Assembly (NCBI RefSeq): GCF_026130175.1
Contig: NZ_JAIGNI010000007.1
Location: 62,001 to 126,000 of the forward strand
From: Lyngbya sp. CCAP 1446/10
GTDB taxonomy: Bacteria; Cyanobacteriota; Cyanobacteriia; Cyanobacteriales; Microcoleaceae
Reading direction: 5' to 3'
Length of the DNA stretch: 64,000 bases
The notes under the pieces are model-generated. The model ran no database searches. It saw only the letters and a list, made by a program, of their open reading frames with translations, and was not told where the DNA came from. Within the stretch, counting starts at the first letter, position 1. Each line of letters begins with the position of its first letter. Positions 36,701 through 45,410 of the stretch are shown in pieces. The translations under genes were made by a program, and so were the position numbers.

Positions 36701-39142
36701 AATCAAGTAATCGCGCGATCGCACATTCCACTGATTCACCTCCAACCAAGCATCATACCTATCAATCGGTTTAGGAACCACAAAACCCGCAGGTGGCAGC
36801 AAATCCCCCGGCGCAGTAAACTGTTTTTGCTGCCGATAAATCTTCCCAAACTGGCGCATCACCTTGACAATTTCCCAAGGCATCGGCACAATTCTACCCA
36901 GACGCTGTTTTCTCTCCCTCGCCCGCTGCCGAATAGCCTCCACAAAACTCGAAAACTCCTCAAATTTATCAGCACTTCGCTGCCAAATATGGTAACGTCG
37001 CACAGTCAATATTTGCGGCGCTTGAAAATACAAAATCTCCCCAGTTTCTAACTCAGCTTGCAGAGAAACGTGCCATTCACCCGGAGGCAAATCGACAAGG
37101 GCTTCAAAACCACTTTCCGAACTGTTAACCCAGTCAGGAAACACTTCACCGACATCTTTTCTTCGCAAACCGTAGGCGCATTCTACAGCAGTGTCACCGC
37201 ACAAAAAGCTTAATTTAGCAATTTTGCGATCGTGGTGACAACACCAACCAGCAAACAAAATTTGACCCTGAAGCTGTTCCCACACCACAGGCACATCTAA
37301 CGATGCTTGAATCGTTGAAACCAACAGCGGATAAGCTGCCAAAAAATGCCATTTACCACGCTCGTCTTGCGCTTCCAGCAGCACTTCGTGCCGTCCGGGA
37401 GGCGCTTGCAATTCAATGGTAAATCCCGATTTATGTGCAGCCGCAATATTAGAATGTGCTAGCGCTATATCGCTTCTTTCTATGCCGTAAACAGCCGCGA
37501 AACTCTTGCTTTTAATTCGCGCGCGAACTGCTACAGTCTCAGTTTTTGTGTTAAAAACCCAGCCCACAATTAACAGATTGGAATCGCCAACTTGCCAAGT
37601 AGTAGGCTTCTCTAAAGAAAAAATAAATTTCGGGAATAAATCGCGGATTCGGCGCTGCAATTCCCACCATCTTTCTCTCAGTTGCCACCAGTAAAAAGAC
37701 TTGAATGCGGCAAGTTCAGCCTGGATTTTGGCATTTTCCTGGCGCGATTGTGCCAAATCTTGCTGAGTTTGACTTTGTGCTGTTTCTAACCACAGTAACT
37801 CAGCTAACTTTTGCTCCAATTTGAATTCTTTTTCTTTGAATTTTACCTGAGTCTTCCCTAATTCTGTTTCTAATTTCAAGACTTTTGTTAAAGCTATTTG
37901 AAATTGCGATTCTTTGCCGGCAAGCTGTACCTGAGTTTGTCCTAATTCTGTTTCTAATCCCAGCAGTTTCGCCAAAGCTTCTTGAAATTGCGATTCTTTG
38001 CCGGCAAGCTGTACCTGAGTTTGCCCTAATTCTGTTTCTAACTTCAGGACTTTTGTTAACGCTTCTTGAAATTGCGATGTTTGACCGGCAAGCAGTGCCT
38101 GAGTTTGTCCTAATTCTGTTTCTAATCCCAGCAGTTTTGCTAAAGCTTCTTGAAAATTTGTTTCTTTTCCTGCAAGCTGTACTTGAGTTTCTCCTAATTT
38201 TGTCTCTAATCCCAACACTTTCGTCTGGGCTTGTTGGAATTGTTGTTGCCACTGTTTGAGTTCGGAATTGCTGGTTTTTTGGTGTTTTTCCAGCAAGCGA
38301 ATTTTTAGCCAGTCTTCAAATGGCCCGACAGATGATGCTGGGAAGTGAATAATTTTATCGCTGGCTAACTTGGATTCGCTGCTGAGATTTCCTGCTTGGA
38401 TTTCTAACAGTTGATAGAGTTCTAATGCTTCGGGAAAATATTGTTCTATTAAACTCGGTCTATGACTTTTAACAATATCATTGACTAATAAAGATTCTTC
38501 AAAATTGTCCGCTGGTATGGCACCTAAGTTAACATTGAATTTGTCGTTGACTCGATCGATAAAAAGTTCGGGAGTGTTACCGATCGGGTAAACGTTGGCC
38601 AGCAGACAGCGATCGGGAAAACCTTCGCAAAGTTCTAAGACTTTTTGGTTGTAGTGAATCCACATTTTTACTGCCATTTCGGGATTTTGCAGCAAGCTGA
38701 CATCCGTTCCCCGGCGGTACAGCGAATCGACGACTTCCCAGGGCGATCGATAAACACAGATAAAATTGGCTTCGGGGAGCAAATTTAGCCAAAAATCCCA
38801 AAACAGGGCGGTTCGCGGGTCTTTCCAGCCCCAATGCTTGTGAGTTTGTTGGTTTTGCTCGATCGCCCTTTTAGCAATTTCCACGTATTCCGCTGCTACC
38901 GGAATCGTTTTTTCAAACGTACAGCCGAGTTCATCTATGCCGTGCGATCGTAAAACACTCTTGTGAAACTCCACAAAATCAACATTCTCGAAATGACCTT
39001 TCACATTTCCGTCAGCCGGGCCAACTAACCTTTTACCAATATCAACCCCGACTTTCTGAAACAAAGAAGCCGTCAAAGACGTACCGGAACGGTGCATTCC
39101 AGTAACAATAAAAACCGACGGTTTGCTGTCATTTGTACTCAC
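33725..39142 (-). CDS. Giant fusion: sulfotransferase, coiled coil, two GT2 and one GT4 domain
   Basis: I prefer the GTG start at 39142 (1805 residues), which has GGAG seven bases upstream; an in-frame TTG-type start lies at 39175. Residues 1-250 form a sulfotransferase-like domain (FIVTGMHRSGTSLTASLF as PAPS loop, then FICVYRSPWEVVDSLYRRG). A coiled coil of five 28-residue repeats covers about 300-465. Two related beta-rich modules follow (ILFAGWCCHHD type, 510-725). GT2 domain 1 begins near 830 (PKISVVMPVYNP, FLDNDDE). GT2 domain 2 begins near 1090 (VTLIIPTKNQVKLLKACIDS, FLNNDTE). A Lys/Glu/Gly tract leads to the GT4 domain from about 1425 (VRVLMCSNSLDFTGAPLHQY). It probably builds and sulfates several linkages of the exported glycan. 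It is the core gene of the cluster. Confidence 0.9.
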   Translation of the reverse strand: MSTNDSKPSVFIVTGMHRSGTSLTASLFQKVGVDIGKRLVGPADGNVKGHFENVDFVEFHKSVLRSHGIDELGCTFEKTIPVAAEYVEIAKRAIEQNQQTHKHWGWKDPRTALFWDFWLNLLPEANFICVYRSPWEVVDSLYRRGTDVSLLQNPEMAVKMWIHYNQKVLELCEGFPDRCLLANVYPIGNTPELFIDRVNDKFNVNLGAIPADNFEESLLVNDIVKSHRPSLIEQYFPEALELYQLLEIQAGNLSSESKLASDKIIHFPASSVGPFEDWLKIRLLEKHQKTSNSELKQWQQQFQQAQTKVLGLETKLGETQVQLAGKETNFQEALAKLLGLETELGQTQALLAGQTSQFQEALTKVLKLETELGQTQVQLAGKESQFQEALAKLLGLETELGQTQVQLAGKESQFQIALTKVLKLETELGKTQVKFKEKEFKLEQKLAELLWLETAQSQTQQDLAQSRQENAKIQAELAAFKSFYWWQLRERWWELQRRIRDLFPKFIFSLEKPTTWQVGDSNLLIVGWVFNTKTETVAVRARIKSKSFAAVYGIERSDIALAHSNIAAAHKSGFTIELQAPPGRHEVLLEAQDERGKWHFLAAYPLLVSTIQASLDVPVVWEQLQGQILFAGWCCHHDRKIAKLSFLCGDTAVECAYGLRRKDVGEVFPDWVNSSESGFEALVDLPPGEWHVSLQAELETGEILYFQAPQILTVRRYHIWQRSADKFEEFSSFVEAIRQRARERKQRLGRIVPMPWEIVKVMRQFGKIYRQQKQFTAPGDLLPPAGFVVPKPIDRYDAWLEVNQWNVRSRDYLISRLKSCGEALPKISVVMPVYNPQIDFLESAIDSVIHQVYQNWELCIADDCSTDATVAETLKDWAEKDDRIRITFRTENGNISAATNSAAALATGDIILFLDNDDELTPDALGEVALYFATHPTTDFLYSDDDKIDTKGHRFAPQFKPEWSPELLLSYMYLGHLCAVKKEIFEQIGGLRLGFEGSQDYDFALRATEISRHVAHLPLVLYHWRTAPGSTAVSGAAKPSSFSAGQQAIQDALNRRKIKGSVAQHAWAIKENLGIFAQDFPDDGPSVTLIIPTKNQVKLLKACIDSLESTTYKNYQIAVIDNESDDPKTLEYLNQLSCQVLRIRNPGGKFSFAAINNRAVAQVDSEYVLFLNNDTEVITPRWLSQMVGYAQISAVGAVGARLLYPDGRIQHAGVIHGLHHGLAGHAFKLMDKDNRGYLSQAMVTRNYSAVTAACTITPRQLFLELGGFDEENFAVAYNDVDYGYRLLERGYRCVYCPDAELLHKEGTSRGFTDNPQEVAAFRRKYAGKNDGFYSPHLSLEDEYFHIQPRRVFMTEEGKKEEGRGKKEEGRGKKEEGRLATDFVADLTDVTDVTDVTDGRDKGELQFADSGLLSVANTNNYIHPVRVLMCSNSLDFTGAPLHQYEIAVKLAAEGVILPIVLCTTDGPLRQAYEQQGIEVIVRDNPLEHIYQRDAYDEAIRSFSKEIESLKVDAIYANTLENFFVVDAARQIGIPTVWNVHESEPWQTYFNRFGSEIAARALECFRFPYKVIFVADATRDRYLPLNSHHNFTVIHNGLDLSKLENSENSELARKTLGVAAQDVVLLLLGTVCERKGQQDLVQALSLLPEKWHNQIRCFIVGDRPSIYSNKLADMVGALPEDLRQRVTVVPETGEPGQYYKAADIFVCTSRVESFPRVILEAMACDLPIITSPVFGIKEQVRPGINGLFYTPNRPDELVAALMSLLEDKSLRQQLAGNAKYVLDSLNTFEEMTQAYAEIFCEAYFAKK
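35013..35081. repeat. GAAGGAA-type microsatellite inside the giant gene
   Basis: CTTCCTT/CTTCCCT heptamers, of the same family as the intergenic arrays at 16801 and 57883, are translated here as (K)KEEGRG repeats. They lie between the second GT2 domain and the GT4 domain. An adjacent 9-bp array (ATCAGTGAC, about 34950-34981) encodes VTD triplets. The tract is in frame and tolerated as a linker. Confidence 0.85.
37800..38230. repeat. Five 84-bp repeats encoding coiled-coil units
   Basis: Five tandem 28-residue units, each beginning ET(E/K)LG(Q/E/K)TQ and ending in L(G/K/W)L, make four heptads apiece. Units 2-4 are the most alike (core ETELGQTQVQLAGKESQFQE). The exact heptad multiple keeps the coiled coil in register, so copy number can change without breaking the fold. 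Confidence 0.9.
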
Positions 39143-39181
39143 AATTTCTCTCCCTCCCCCTAATTCCCACACCAATTTTAC

Positions 39182-40702
39182 TCATTCTCCCGCTAAGCCC
39201 AGCAACCGCCTGATTTGAAACCAAGAGCTTCTCAGCTTCCAGAATTTGCTGCTTTCCATTGCCACTACTCGATTTTGCGATCGTTCGAGTTCTTGCTTGA
39301 CATTAATTGACTGATTTCTAGTCTTCTCCAACTGCATTTTCACAGATACTAACTGACTTTGACTTTGTTCCAACTGCGAGTGAACTGAAACCAATTGATT
39401 TTGAGCTTCTTGCAACTTAGTATGAGATATTTCTAGCTGAGTTTCAGTAATCATTAACTTACTTTGACTTTGCTCCCATTCTATCTTAGCCGCAGCTAAC
39501 TGACTTTCAAGCAATTGAAGCTTGAGCTGACTAGACCCCAACAAAGACCGCGATTTCCTTTGGCTTAACAGCGATTGCACAGTGCAAGTTTCCAGAATCC
39601 ATGTCAAACCGTAGTTATTGATTGCTTTGACGGTTAACACATCCTGCGCTGCCACAGTGTTTTTCGGTAAATAACAGTTCCAACCCGACTGCAAAGCCAC
39701 ATCAGTTTCAAAGTGTCCGCCCACATCCGGGCGATCGTAAAAAGGCTCGCACCTCTGCACAAACTCACCGTTTACCAGCACTTGCAAATCCTCAATTTTA
39801 CCGCCGACATTCACATCAGCCGCCCATCCTTCCAGATACAAATTCTCCTTATTCGTAAAAGCAGCAACATCAATATATCCTTCCGGGTGGTGATTGAATT
39901 TCAACTCCGAAAAATCTCTAACCAGCTCATTTGTGACTACATACAAATCCTGAAACCGGCATATCCCTTTTTCGATGCGGTGAATAAAAGCTTTGCCTGC
40001 ACTAACTCTATCGACAACTTCTCGGACAAACTTTTCAGTTACATAAGTTGTGCCGTATTCCTCCTTATCCAAAGAATGACTTTCGCTCATGGGACTAAAC
40101 AAAATACCCCGATCGGGCATTTCTGCACCAACAGCCCGTAAACACTCATCGTGAACACTGAACATCAAAATGCCGTTAGGAGTCAACAAATCATACAAAT
40201 TTTGCAGCCAATTTGTAAAAGTTCTTTCCGGCATATGGCTGAAAAAAGAATTAGCCAGAATGCAGTCAAACTTTTGGTCAATTAAATAATTTTCTGGTTT
40301 TCCCGTCGAAACAATACCATTAACACCAAAGTATTCAGTTTGAAACTTGACCGCGTTAGCATAAATATCAGAAACCCAAATTCGTTCCGGCGGCATTTCC
40401 TGAATCAAAAACCGCGTAAATCTACCATAACCGCAAGCAAAATCTAGAAAAGACTGTACATTTTCAAAACCGCCAAAATGCCAATCCACAACCTGTTTCA
40501 CCGTATCCAGGATGCGTCGCCCGATCGCATAATAGCGCACCAAAGCCCGATCGCGATCGTCCTTAACATTGCTCAAAGCAAACAAATACATTTCATCGTC
40601 TTCGCAGATATTCAGTTTAAAATCTTCAGGAAACTTAGTTTGCTCTCGAATAAACGCTTTGATTACCGGATTATTGACTAAATTTAAATTGCTCTCGCTC
40701 AT
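39182..40702 (-). CDS. Methyltransferase with C-terminal coiled coil
   Basis: This 506-residue protein has a class I SAM domain at about 75-215 (FLDFACGYGRFTRFLIQE as SAM loop, then FDCILANSFFSHMPERTF and LLTPNGILMFSVHDE). A beta-rich module follows at about 270-375. A long coiled coil (about 390-480, with QLVSVHSQLEQSQSQ) leads to an aromatic-basic C-terminus FWKLRSSWFQIRRLLGL. The giant enzyme has a similar cap after its own coiled coil (YWWQLRERWWELQRRIRDLF). The two proteins may therefore associate through these parts, which is inference. It lies 15 bp after the Wzt-like gene and 39 bp before the giant gene, so an operon is likely. Confidence 0.88.
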   Translation of the reverse strand: MSESNLNLVNNPVIKAFIREQTKFPEDFKLNICEDDEMYLFALSNVKDDRDRALVRYYAIGRRILDTVKQVVDWHFGGFENVQSFLDFACGYGRFTRFLIQEMPPERIWVSDIYANAVKFQTEYFGVNGIVSTGKPENYLIDQKFDCILANSFFSHMPERTFTNWLQNLYDLLTPNGILMFSVHDECLRAVGAEMPDRGILFSPMSESHSLDKEEYGTTYVTEKFVREVVDRVSAGKAFIHRIEKGICRFQDLYVVTNELVRDFSELKFNHHPEGYIDVAAFTNKENLYLEGWAADVNVGGKIEDLQVLVNGEFVQRCEPFYDRPDVGGHFETDVALQSGWNCYLPKNTVAAQDVLTVKAINNYGLTWILETCTVQSLLSQRKSRSLLGSSQLKLQLLESQLAAAKIEWEQSQSKLMITETQLEISHTKLQEAQNQLVSVHSQLEQSQSQLVSVKMQLEKTRNQSINVKQELERSQNRVVAMESSKFWKLRSSWFQIRRLLGLAGE

Positions 40703-40717
40703 TTTTTTTACAGAATT

Positions 40718-42130
40718 TTAGATAACTTCGGTTGACTGCTCTTTCACCAGAGAATCAGAATTAACAACAGTTAAACACGGTTCGATCAGCAAGTCAACGA
40801 TGCCGTTACCGCAGGACTCAGTACAAGACTGAACTCTAAACATCGCCACATCAACGCAGCGATCCAGATAAGTTAAATCCCCATCTACCGTTCCCACAAC
40901 CCCCGCATTCAAAAAATAGACCCCCGGATTTAGCAAACATTTAAACTGAAATTTTACGACAATTGTGGTTCCCGCTTCCACATACCTAACTGACTGAGTA
41001 GAAGCCTTCAAAGAAGCACCAGCCAACTCAAAACCGCTAATCGTTTTAATCAACATTCCAAACCTCACCTTGGAAGTTGACCGCGAGAAAGTGACAGAGT
41101 AAGTATAAATATAATCTTGACGACCGATCAAGTGATTTACCACATTTTCCTTCAGCGTCTCGATGCGCGGGTTGATAATTTCCGCTCCGCGAGACGGATA
41201 CCTCACCGTATTCGACGGTATCATTCCCGGATCGTAAAATTCATCATAATGTTCTGGGGATTTAGAGTGATACTGCTCCGGTTTCACCTCCGTCTTTGTG
41301 CTGTCTAAATTAGCCTCCTGAAGATTATTTTCACTGTCTTGCTTTGTCAGTTGGTTGAGAACTCGAATATCTTGCTTCAACCCCAAAACTTTATCTGGAT
41401 CGGCATAAATTAACTTTTGATACTTAGAAATTACCACCTTCGGCGTGTGAGCGAGGAGTAATTCTCCGCTATCCATTAAAATCGCCGATGTACAAAGTTG
41501 CACCACAGAAGTAGCAGCATGAGAGACAAATAAAATCGTGCCGCCACCTTCTTGAATGCTTTGCAATCGAGCAAAACACTTGCGCTGAAAAGCTTCGTCG
41601 CCCACCGAAAGCGCCTCATCAACCACCAAAATATCCGGCTCGACGCTAGTGGCAACTGCAAAAGCCAGCCTGACAAACATACCGCTAGAATAAGTTTTGA
41701 CGGGCTGATCGATGAAATCTCCAATATCAGCAAAAGCAGCTATTTCGTCAAACTTTTCTTCAGTCTCTTTTTGAGTAAATCCCAGTATTTGAGCGTTAAA
41801 AAATACATTTTGCCGCCCGGTAAATTCCGGGTTAAACCCGCTTCCGAGTTCCAACAAAGCGGAGACTCGCCCTTTCACATCTACACTGCCGGCGGTGGGC
41901 GTCAGCGTCCCCACAATTATTTGCAAAAGAGTGCTTTTTCCCGAACCGTTGCGACCGACAATTCCCAGAGTTTGTCCTTGATGAATTTCCAGATTGATGT
42001 CGTGGAGAGCCCAAAATTCGTCAGCGAGTTTTTTGCTGGGGTAAATAATTTCTTTTAAGCGGTCTCCTGGATGATCGTATCGCTTAAAGCATTTAGAAAC
42101 ATTTTTTAATGAAATTACATTTTCTGTCAT
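40718..42130 (-). CDS. wzt: Polysaccharide ABC exporter ATPase with Wzt-type C-domain
   Basis: This 470-residue ATPase probably energises export of O-antigen-like polysaccharide with the ABC-2 permease encoded just upstream. The nucleotide-binding domain (1-240) has Walker A GIVGRNGSGKSTLLQI, signature VKTYSSGMFVRLAFAVA, Walker B DILVVDEALSVGDE and the switch His in LFVSHAATSV. After a linker, a C-terminal beta-sandwich of Wzt-C type (about 310-455) should recognise the terminal modification of the glycan chain. This suits the methyltransferases and sulfotransferase of the cluster, which could supply the cap. The family is secure; the exact glycan is unknown. Confidence 0.92.
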   Translation of the reverse strand: MTENVISLKNVSKCFKRYDHPGDRLKEIIYPSKKLADEFWALHDINLEIHQGQTLGIVGRNGSGKSTLLQIIVGTLTPTAGSVDVKGRVSALLELGSGFNPEFTGRQNVFFNAQILGFTQKETEEKFDEIAAFADIGDFIDQPVKTYSSGMFVRLAFAVATSVEPDILVVDEALSVGDEAFQRKCFARLQSIQEGGGTILFVSHAATSVVQLCTSAILMDSGELLLAHTPKVVISKYQKLIYADPDKVLGLKQDIRVLNQLTKQDSENNLQEANLDSTKTEVKPEQYHSKSPEHYDEFYDPGMIPSNTVRYPSRGAEIINPRIETLKENVVNHLIGRQDYIYTYSVTFSRSTSKVRFGMLIKTISGFELAGASLKASTQSVRYVEAGTTIVVKFQFKCLLNPGVYFLNAGVVGTVDGDLTYLDRCVDVAMFRVQSCTESCGNGIVDLLIEPCLTVVNSDSLVKEQSTEVI

Positions 42131-42170
42131 CCGATTTTAGATTTTAGATTTTAGATTTTAGATTTTAGAT
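42131..42170. repeat. Tandem repeat (TTTTAGA)n
   Basis: About five copies of TTTTAGA lie in the leader immediately upstream of the wzt-like start. Confidence 0.8.
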
Positions 42171-42209
42171 TGATCTTATGTCCGCTAGAACAAAAAATAG
42201 GTTTGTAGT

Positions 42210-42262
42210 AAGGAATGCAAGTCCTCATATTTTTTAGTGAGGAATGCAAGTCCTCACTAAAA
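42210..42262. repeat. Twin hairpin repeats between permease and ATPase genes
   Basis: AAGGAATGCAAGTCCTCAT at about 42212-42230 is repeated as part of a larger perfect hairpin at 42232-42262. There TTTTAGTGAGGA and TCCTCACTAAAA (12 bp) enclose ATGCAAG. On either strand the stem ends in A/T runs, so it can attenuate transcription between the permease and ATPase genes. Function is inferred. Confidence 0.7.
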
Positions 42263-42313
42263 ACACCTTGATGGGGATTTTCCATGTCACATTGACTTGA
42301 GATCTAAAACATA

Positions 42314-43174
42314 TTACAGCACGTCAGCAAAAGCGGGACGCAAACGTCGGTAAACCGCAAAACCTGCACAAAATATAGCAGCAGAAATCAGCGTGGCGAC
42401 ACCCCATTCGCCCCAATGCTTGACTTCTCCAAGCAGTATCAGGTCTCGGTAAACCTCGGAGATGGTGGCCATTGGATTGAGCCAAAATATCCACCCTCGC
42501 CACTGTTCGGGGATGATTGATGCTGGATAGACGATCGGCGTCAAATAAAACCAAAAATTTAGAATAACACCTAATGTCTGAGGAATATCTCGCAAAAACA
42601 CGGTTAAGCCCGCTGTCAAATATCCCAACCCCGCGGTTAGCAACAACTGAGGCGCCCAAACCAGTGGCAGCAACCATAAAGTAGCGTTGAGCTTTTGCGT
42701 GGAAACTGCTACGATCAGAATCAAAGCTGCTAAACCCAGAGAACTTTCAATAAAAGCTGTCAAAATCGGCACTAGCGGCAGCAAACCGAGGGGAAATACC
42801 ACTTTTTTGACTAAATTTGGCTGCCCTACTACGGATACTCCCGATTTAATCAAACCGCTGGTGAAGGCACTCCAAGGTAGTAAACCGGCAAACAACCAGA
42901 CTCCAAATGTAATGTCGCTGTTTTGGGGGAAGCCTGTAAGTTGGAGCTTTACCTTGAGAACGATCGAGAATACGTATGTGTAAATCACCAATTGCGATAG
43001 TTGATTCAGCAGCGGCCACAAATTACCCAGAATCGAGCCTTTGTATTGAGCTTCCAAGTCCCGCCGCACCAATGTTAGCAGCAGATTGAGCTTCGTCCAC
43101 CGCTGACTACTTGCGGGCCGCCTCCCGCCCGCCGTTCGGGCTTTTTGGGCAACTCCTTTCACCGTTCTCAGCAA
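42314..43174 (-). CDS. wzm: ABC-2 polysaccharide exporter permease
   Basis: This 286-residue integral membrane protein has about six hydrophobic helices and the ABC-2/Wzm signature YKGSILGNLWPLLNQLSQL near residue 45. Helices include IYTYVFSIVL, FGVWLFAGLLPWSAF and LGYLTAGLTVFLRDI. The terminal part FWFYLTPIVYP is typical of O-antigen exporters. It pairs with the ATPase encoded 183 bp downstream. The call from 43174 uses a TTG; a start further in is possible because residues 1-25 (with GGRRPASSQR) look atypical. It is the first gene of the cluster. Confidence 0.9.
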   Translation of the reverse strand: MLRTVKGVAQKARTAGGRRPASSQRWTKLNLLLTLVRRDLEAQYKGSILGNLWPLLNQLSQLVIYTYVFSIVLKVKLQLTGFPQNSDITFGVWLFAGLLPWSAFTSGLIKSGVSVVGQPNLVKKVVFPLGLLPLVPILTAFIESSLGLAALILIVAVSTQKLNATLWLLPLVWAPQLLLTAGLGYLTAGLTVFLRDIPQTLGVILNFWFYLTPIVYPASIIPEQWRGWIFWLNPMATISEVYRDLILLGEVKHWGEWGVATLISAAIFCAGFAVYRRLRPAFADVL

Positions 43175-43299
43175 TTTTTTCGCCCTCGTTCACTACCTTC
43201 ACACCGAAATCAACTCAAGCTACAATTGTGCAGCTTTTGCTAAACCGCAATTATTCCACAGCCCCGTCGTTTTGAGCAAGCATCTGCTGGAAAAGATCA

Positions 43300-43325
43300 G
43301 ACTCGGCGGTTTCAACCGCCGAGTC
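43300..43325. other. Perfect 12-bp hairpin sharing a core with the 4561/56560 elements
   Basis: GACTCGGCGGTT and AACCGCCGAGTC are exact inverted repeats with a 2-base gap. The core GCGGTTTCAACCGC equals the right tip of the MITE-like element at 4561-4691. No T-run follows. The hairpin lies between two minus-strand genes, just downstream of the 43911-43348 gene. Confidence 0.7.
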
Positions 43326-43347
43326 TTCTGAACCGTATTAGGTCATT

Positions 43348-43911
43348 TTAGCCGATCGCCTCACCCACTGCCGAACCGATCGCCAGTTTTTGCTCATCGT
43401 CGTAGCCCCACCGCTGAAAAAATTCCTCATACTCGCCGCTGGCACTCTGCAAACTTGCTAGCATTTGCGACGCTACAGTTTGACAGGCTGGCATTTGCAG
43501 GATTTGAATTAAGTTGCGCGATCGCCCCTGCACTCTAGCAGAACCAGCCGCCCTTTCCTCGCTTTGATGGCGCGAATGATAAACAACCATCGCCGCCGAC
43601 ATCGCCAAATTTTTCACCAGCAGTTCTGCTACGATCTCAGGAGTCGATCGCAGCGCCTCGATCACTCCGGGTGACGGACTGTCTGCCACCTGTCCCTCGT
43701 CCGTCAGATAGGTGACAAAAAACCCCCTAGCACCGTTCGGAGTTTTCACCAGAGAAGCCACTGCTTGCTCGATCTGAGCCTGTGAAAGTCTTGAAGCGTA
43801 GCTATCCCGTAGGGAATCGGCCTCAATTTCCGATAGTAAAGATTGAGTCAGCTCGATCGCCCCCTCAAAAGTTATGCTTTCCGATGCTAATAAAGAAGAT
43901 GGAATATTCAT
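43348..43911 (-). CDS. Conserved hypothetical protein
   Basis: I do not recognise the family of this 187-residue protein. I choose the ATG at 43911 (MNIPSSLLASESITFEGAIE) because the open frame above it, up to 43989, would overlap the divergent ruvB start. The protein is soluble and helical with no signal peptide. Visible features are LTQSLLSEIEADSLRDSYAS, a GARGFFVTYLTDEG segment and a helix VAELLVKNLAMSAAMVVYH. The final part (EFFQRWGYDDEQKLAIGSAV) is acidic. Low complexity is absent and codon use is normal, so it is probably a real gene. Confidence 0.65.
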   Translation of the reverse strand: MNIPSSLLASESITFEGAIELTQSLLSEIEADSLRDSYASRLSQAQIEQAVASLVKTPNGARGFFVTYLTDEGQVADSPSPGVIEALRSTPEIVAELLVKNLAMSAAMVVYHSRHQSEERAAGSARVQGRSRNLIQILQMPACQTVASQMLASLQSASGEYEEFFQRWGYDDEQKLAIGSAVGEAIG

Positions 43912-43982
43912 AAAGAACTCAATAATTGTCAAGATTCCCCTAATAATTGTAAACAATTCCCGCTGCCCGATCGCAAATAAAC

Positions 43983-45083
43983 ATGGCAATCATCTCCTCC
44001 AAACAACAAACCCCCGACCCAAATCTACCCGAAGACATAGCCCCTGCCCCCCGAAAACAAGCAGCAAAACCCCAGACAGAATCGCTGCTAGAATCCCAAG
44101 AACTACCCGACGAAATCAATAACAAACAAGAAGATAAAATCCGACCCCAGCGGTTAGCTGAATACATCGGACAAAAAGACTTAAGAGAAGTTTTGGCGAT
44201 CGCAATTGCCGCAGCAAAATCCCGTGGCGAACCAATGGATCACCTATTACTTTACGGCCCGCCCGGATTAGGAAAAACCACAATGTCGCTAATCCTAGCA
44301 GCAGAAATGGAAGTTGAATGCAAAATCACCACAGCCCCCGCCCTAGAAAAACCGCGAGATATTGTCGGATTGCTGATCAACCTCAAAGCAGGCGACGTGC
44401 TGTTTATCGACGAAATTCACCGCTTATCTAAAGTTACCGAAGAAATCCTCTATCCGGCGATGGAAGACTGCCGCTTAGATATTACGATCGGTCAAGGAAA
44501 AAGCGCCAAAATCCGTAGCATTCCCCTGAAACCCTTTACCTTGGTAGGTGCAACTACCAAGGTTGGATCGCTAACAGCTCCATTGCGCGATCGCTTCGGC
44601 CTCATCCAAAGACTACGCTACTATGAAATAGACGAACTTAGTCTAATTGTCCAAAGAACCGCCCAAGTTCTCGACACTCAAATCACCCCAGAAGGAGCCT
44701 TAGAAATTGCCCGCCGAGCTCGCGGAACACCTCGTATTGCTAACCGTTTGCTGCGACGAGTCAGAGACTACAGCGAAGTCAAAAAATTAATGCCAATCAC
44801 CGCCGAAGTCGCATCAATTGCCCTCGAATTGTTCAACGTCGATCCGCTAGGTTTGGATTGGACTGATCGGTGTCTTTTGACAGCAATGATCGAAAACTTT
44901 AACGGTGGGCCCGTTGGTTTAGAAACTATTGCAGCTTCCACCGGAGAAGACACTCAAACAATTGAGGATGTTTATGAACCTTACTTAATGCAAATCGGAT
45001 TTTTGCAGCGAACAAGTCGGGGCAGAATTGCCACAGCGGCTGCTTGGAAACACCTAGGTTTCGTGTCACCTAAATTATTGTAG
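43983..45083 (+). CDS. ruvB: Holliday junction branch-migration helicase RuvB
   Basis: RuvB is the hexameric AAA+ motor that, with RuvA, drives Holliday-junction branch migration. The 366 residues include an N-terminal extension of about 50 residues, as is common in cyanobacteria. The conserved core begins [18 protein letters not shown]. Walker A is [19 protein letters not shown], Walker B is [12 protein letters not shown], and sensor 1 is [19 protein letters not shown]. The C-terminal winged-helix DNA-binding domain ends with [20 protein letters not shown]. It is divergent from the 43911-43348 gene. Confidence 0.97.
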   Translation: MAIISSKQQTPDPNLPEDIAPAPRKQAAKPQTESLLESQELPDEINNKQEDKIRPQRLAEYIGQKDLREVLAIAIAAAKSRGEPMDHLLLYGPPGLGKTTMSLILAAEMEVECKITTAPALEKPRDIVGLLINLKAGDVLFIDEIHRLSKVTEEILYPAMEDCRLDITIGQGKSAKIRSIPLKPFTLVGATTKVGSLTAPLRDRFGLIQRLRYYEIDELSLIVQRTAQVLDTQITPEGALEIARRARGTPRIANRLLRRVRDYSEVKKLMPITAEVASIALELFNVDPLGLDWTDRCLLTAMIENFNGGPVGLETIAASTGEDTQTIEDVYEPYLMQIGFLQRTSRGRIATAAAWKHLGFVSPKLL

Positions 45084-45410
45084 GGTGCGTTAAGTGAGTC
45101 GCATTCCTATCAAAGAAATCGGGTTTTTCACCTCATCTGCGCTGCTCCAGCGAAAGATTTTCGTCCATCAAACCCGGTTTCTGACCTCCCCTGCGACTAT
45201 TAAGTAAATCCACTTAATTAAACGTAAAATACTGATCAACCCGGATGCGGTCGGCCTGGGGCTATCCCATGACCGATCGACCCGATTTCTCGATCGCAAA
45301 CAAACCGAGTTTCTTGTACAATGATTGACGAGAAACCCGGTTGCTGGATGCAAAAATCAATAAACATCTGGGAACTCTCTGCCTCTGTGGTTCATTAAAG
45401 GTGACAAATC
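45084..45410. other. Non-coding gap rich in AAACCGGGTTT-type motifs
   Basis: The 327-bp gap between ruvB and hemJ holds several copies of the dispersed motif AACCCGGTTTCT in both orientations (near 45120, 45172, 45306 and 45333). A similar GGGTTTTTCACC occurs near 52670. No ORF is supported. Confidence 0.55.
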
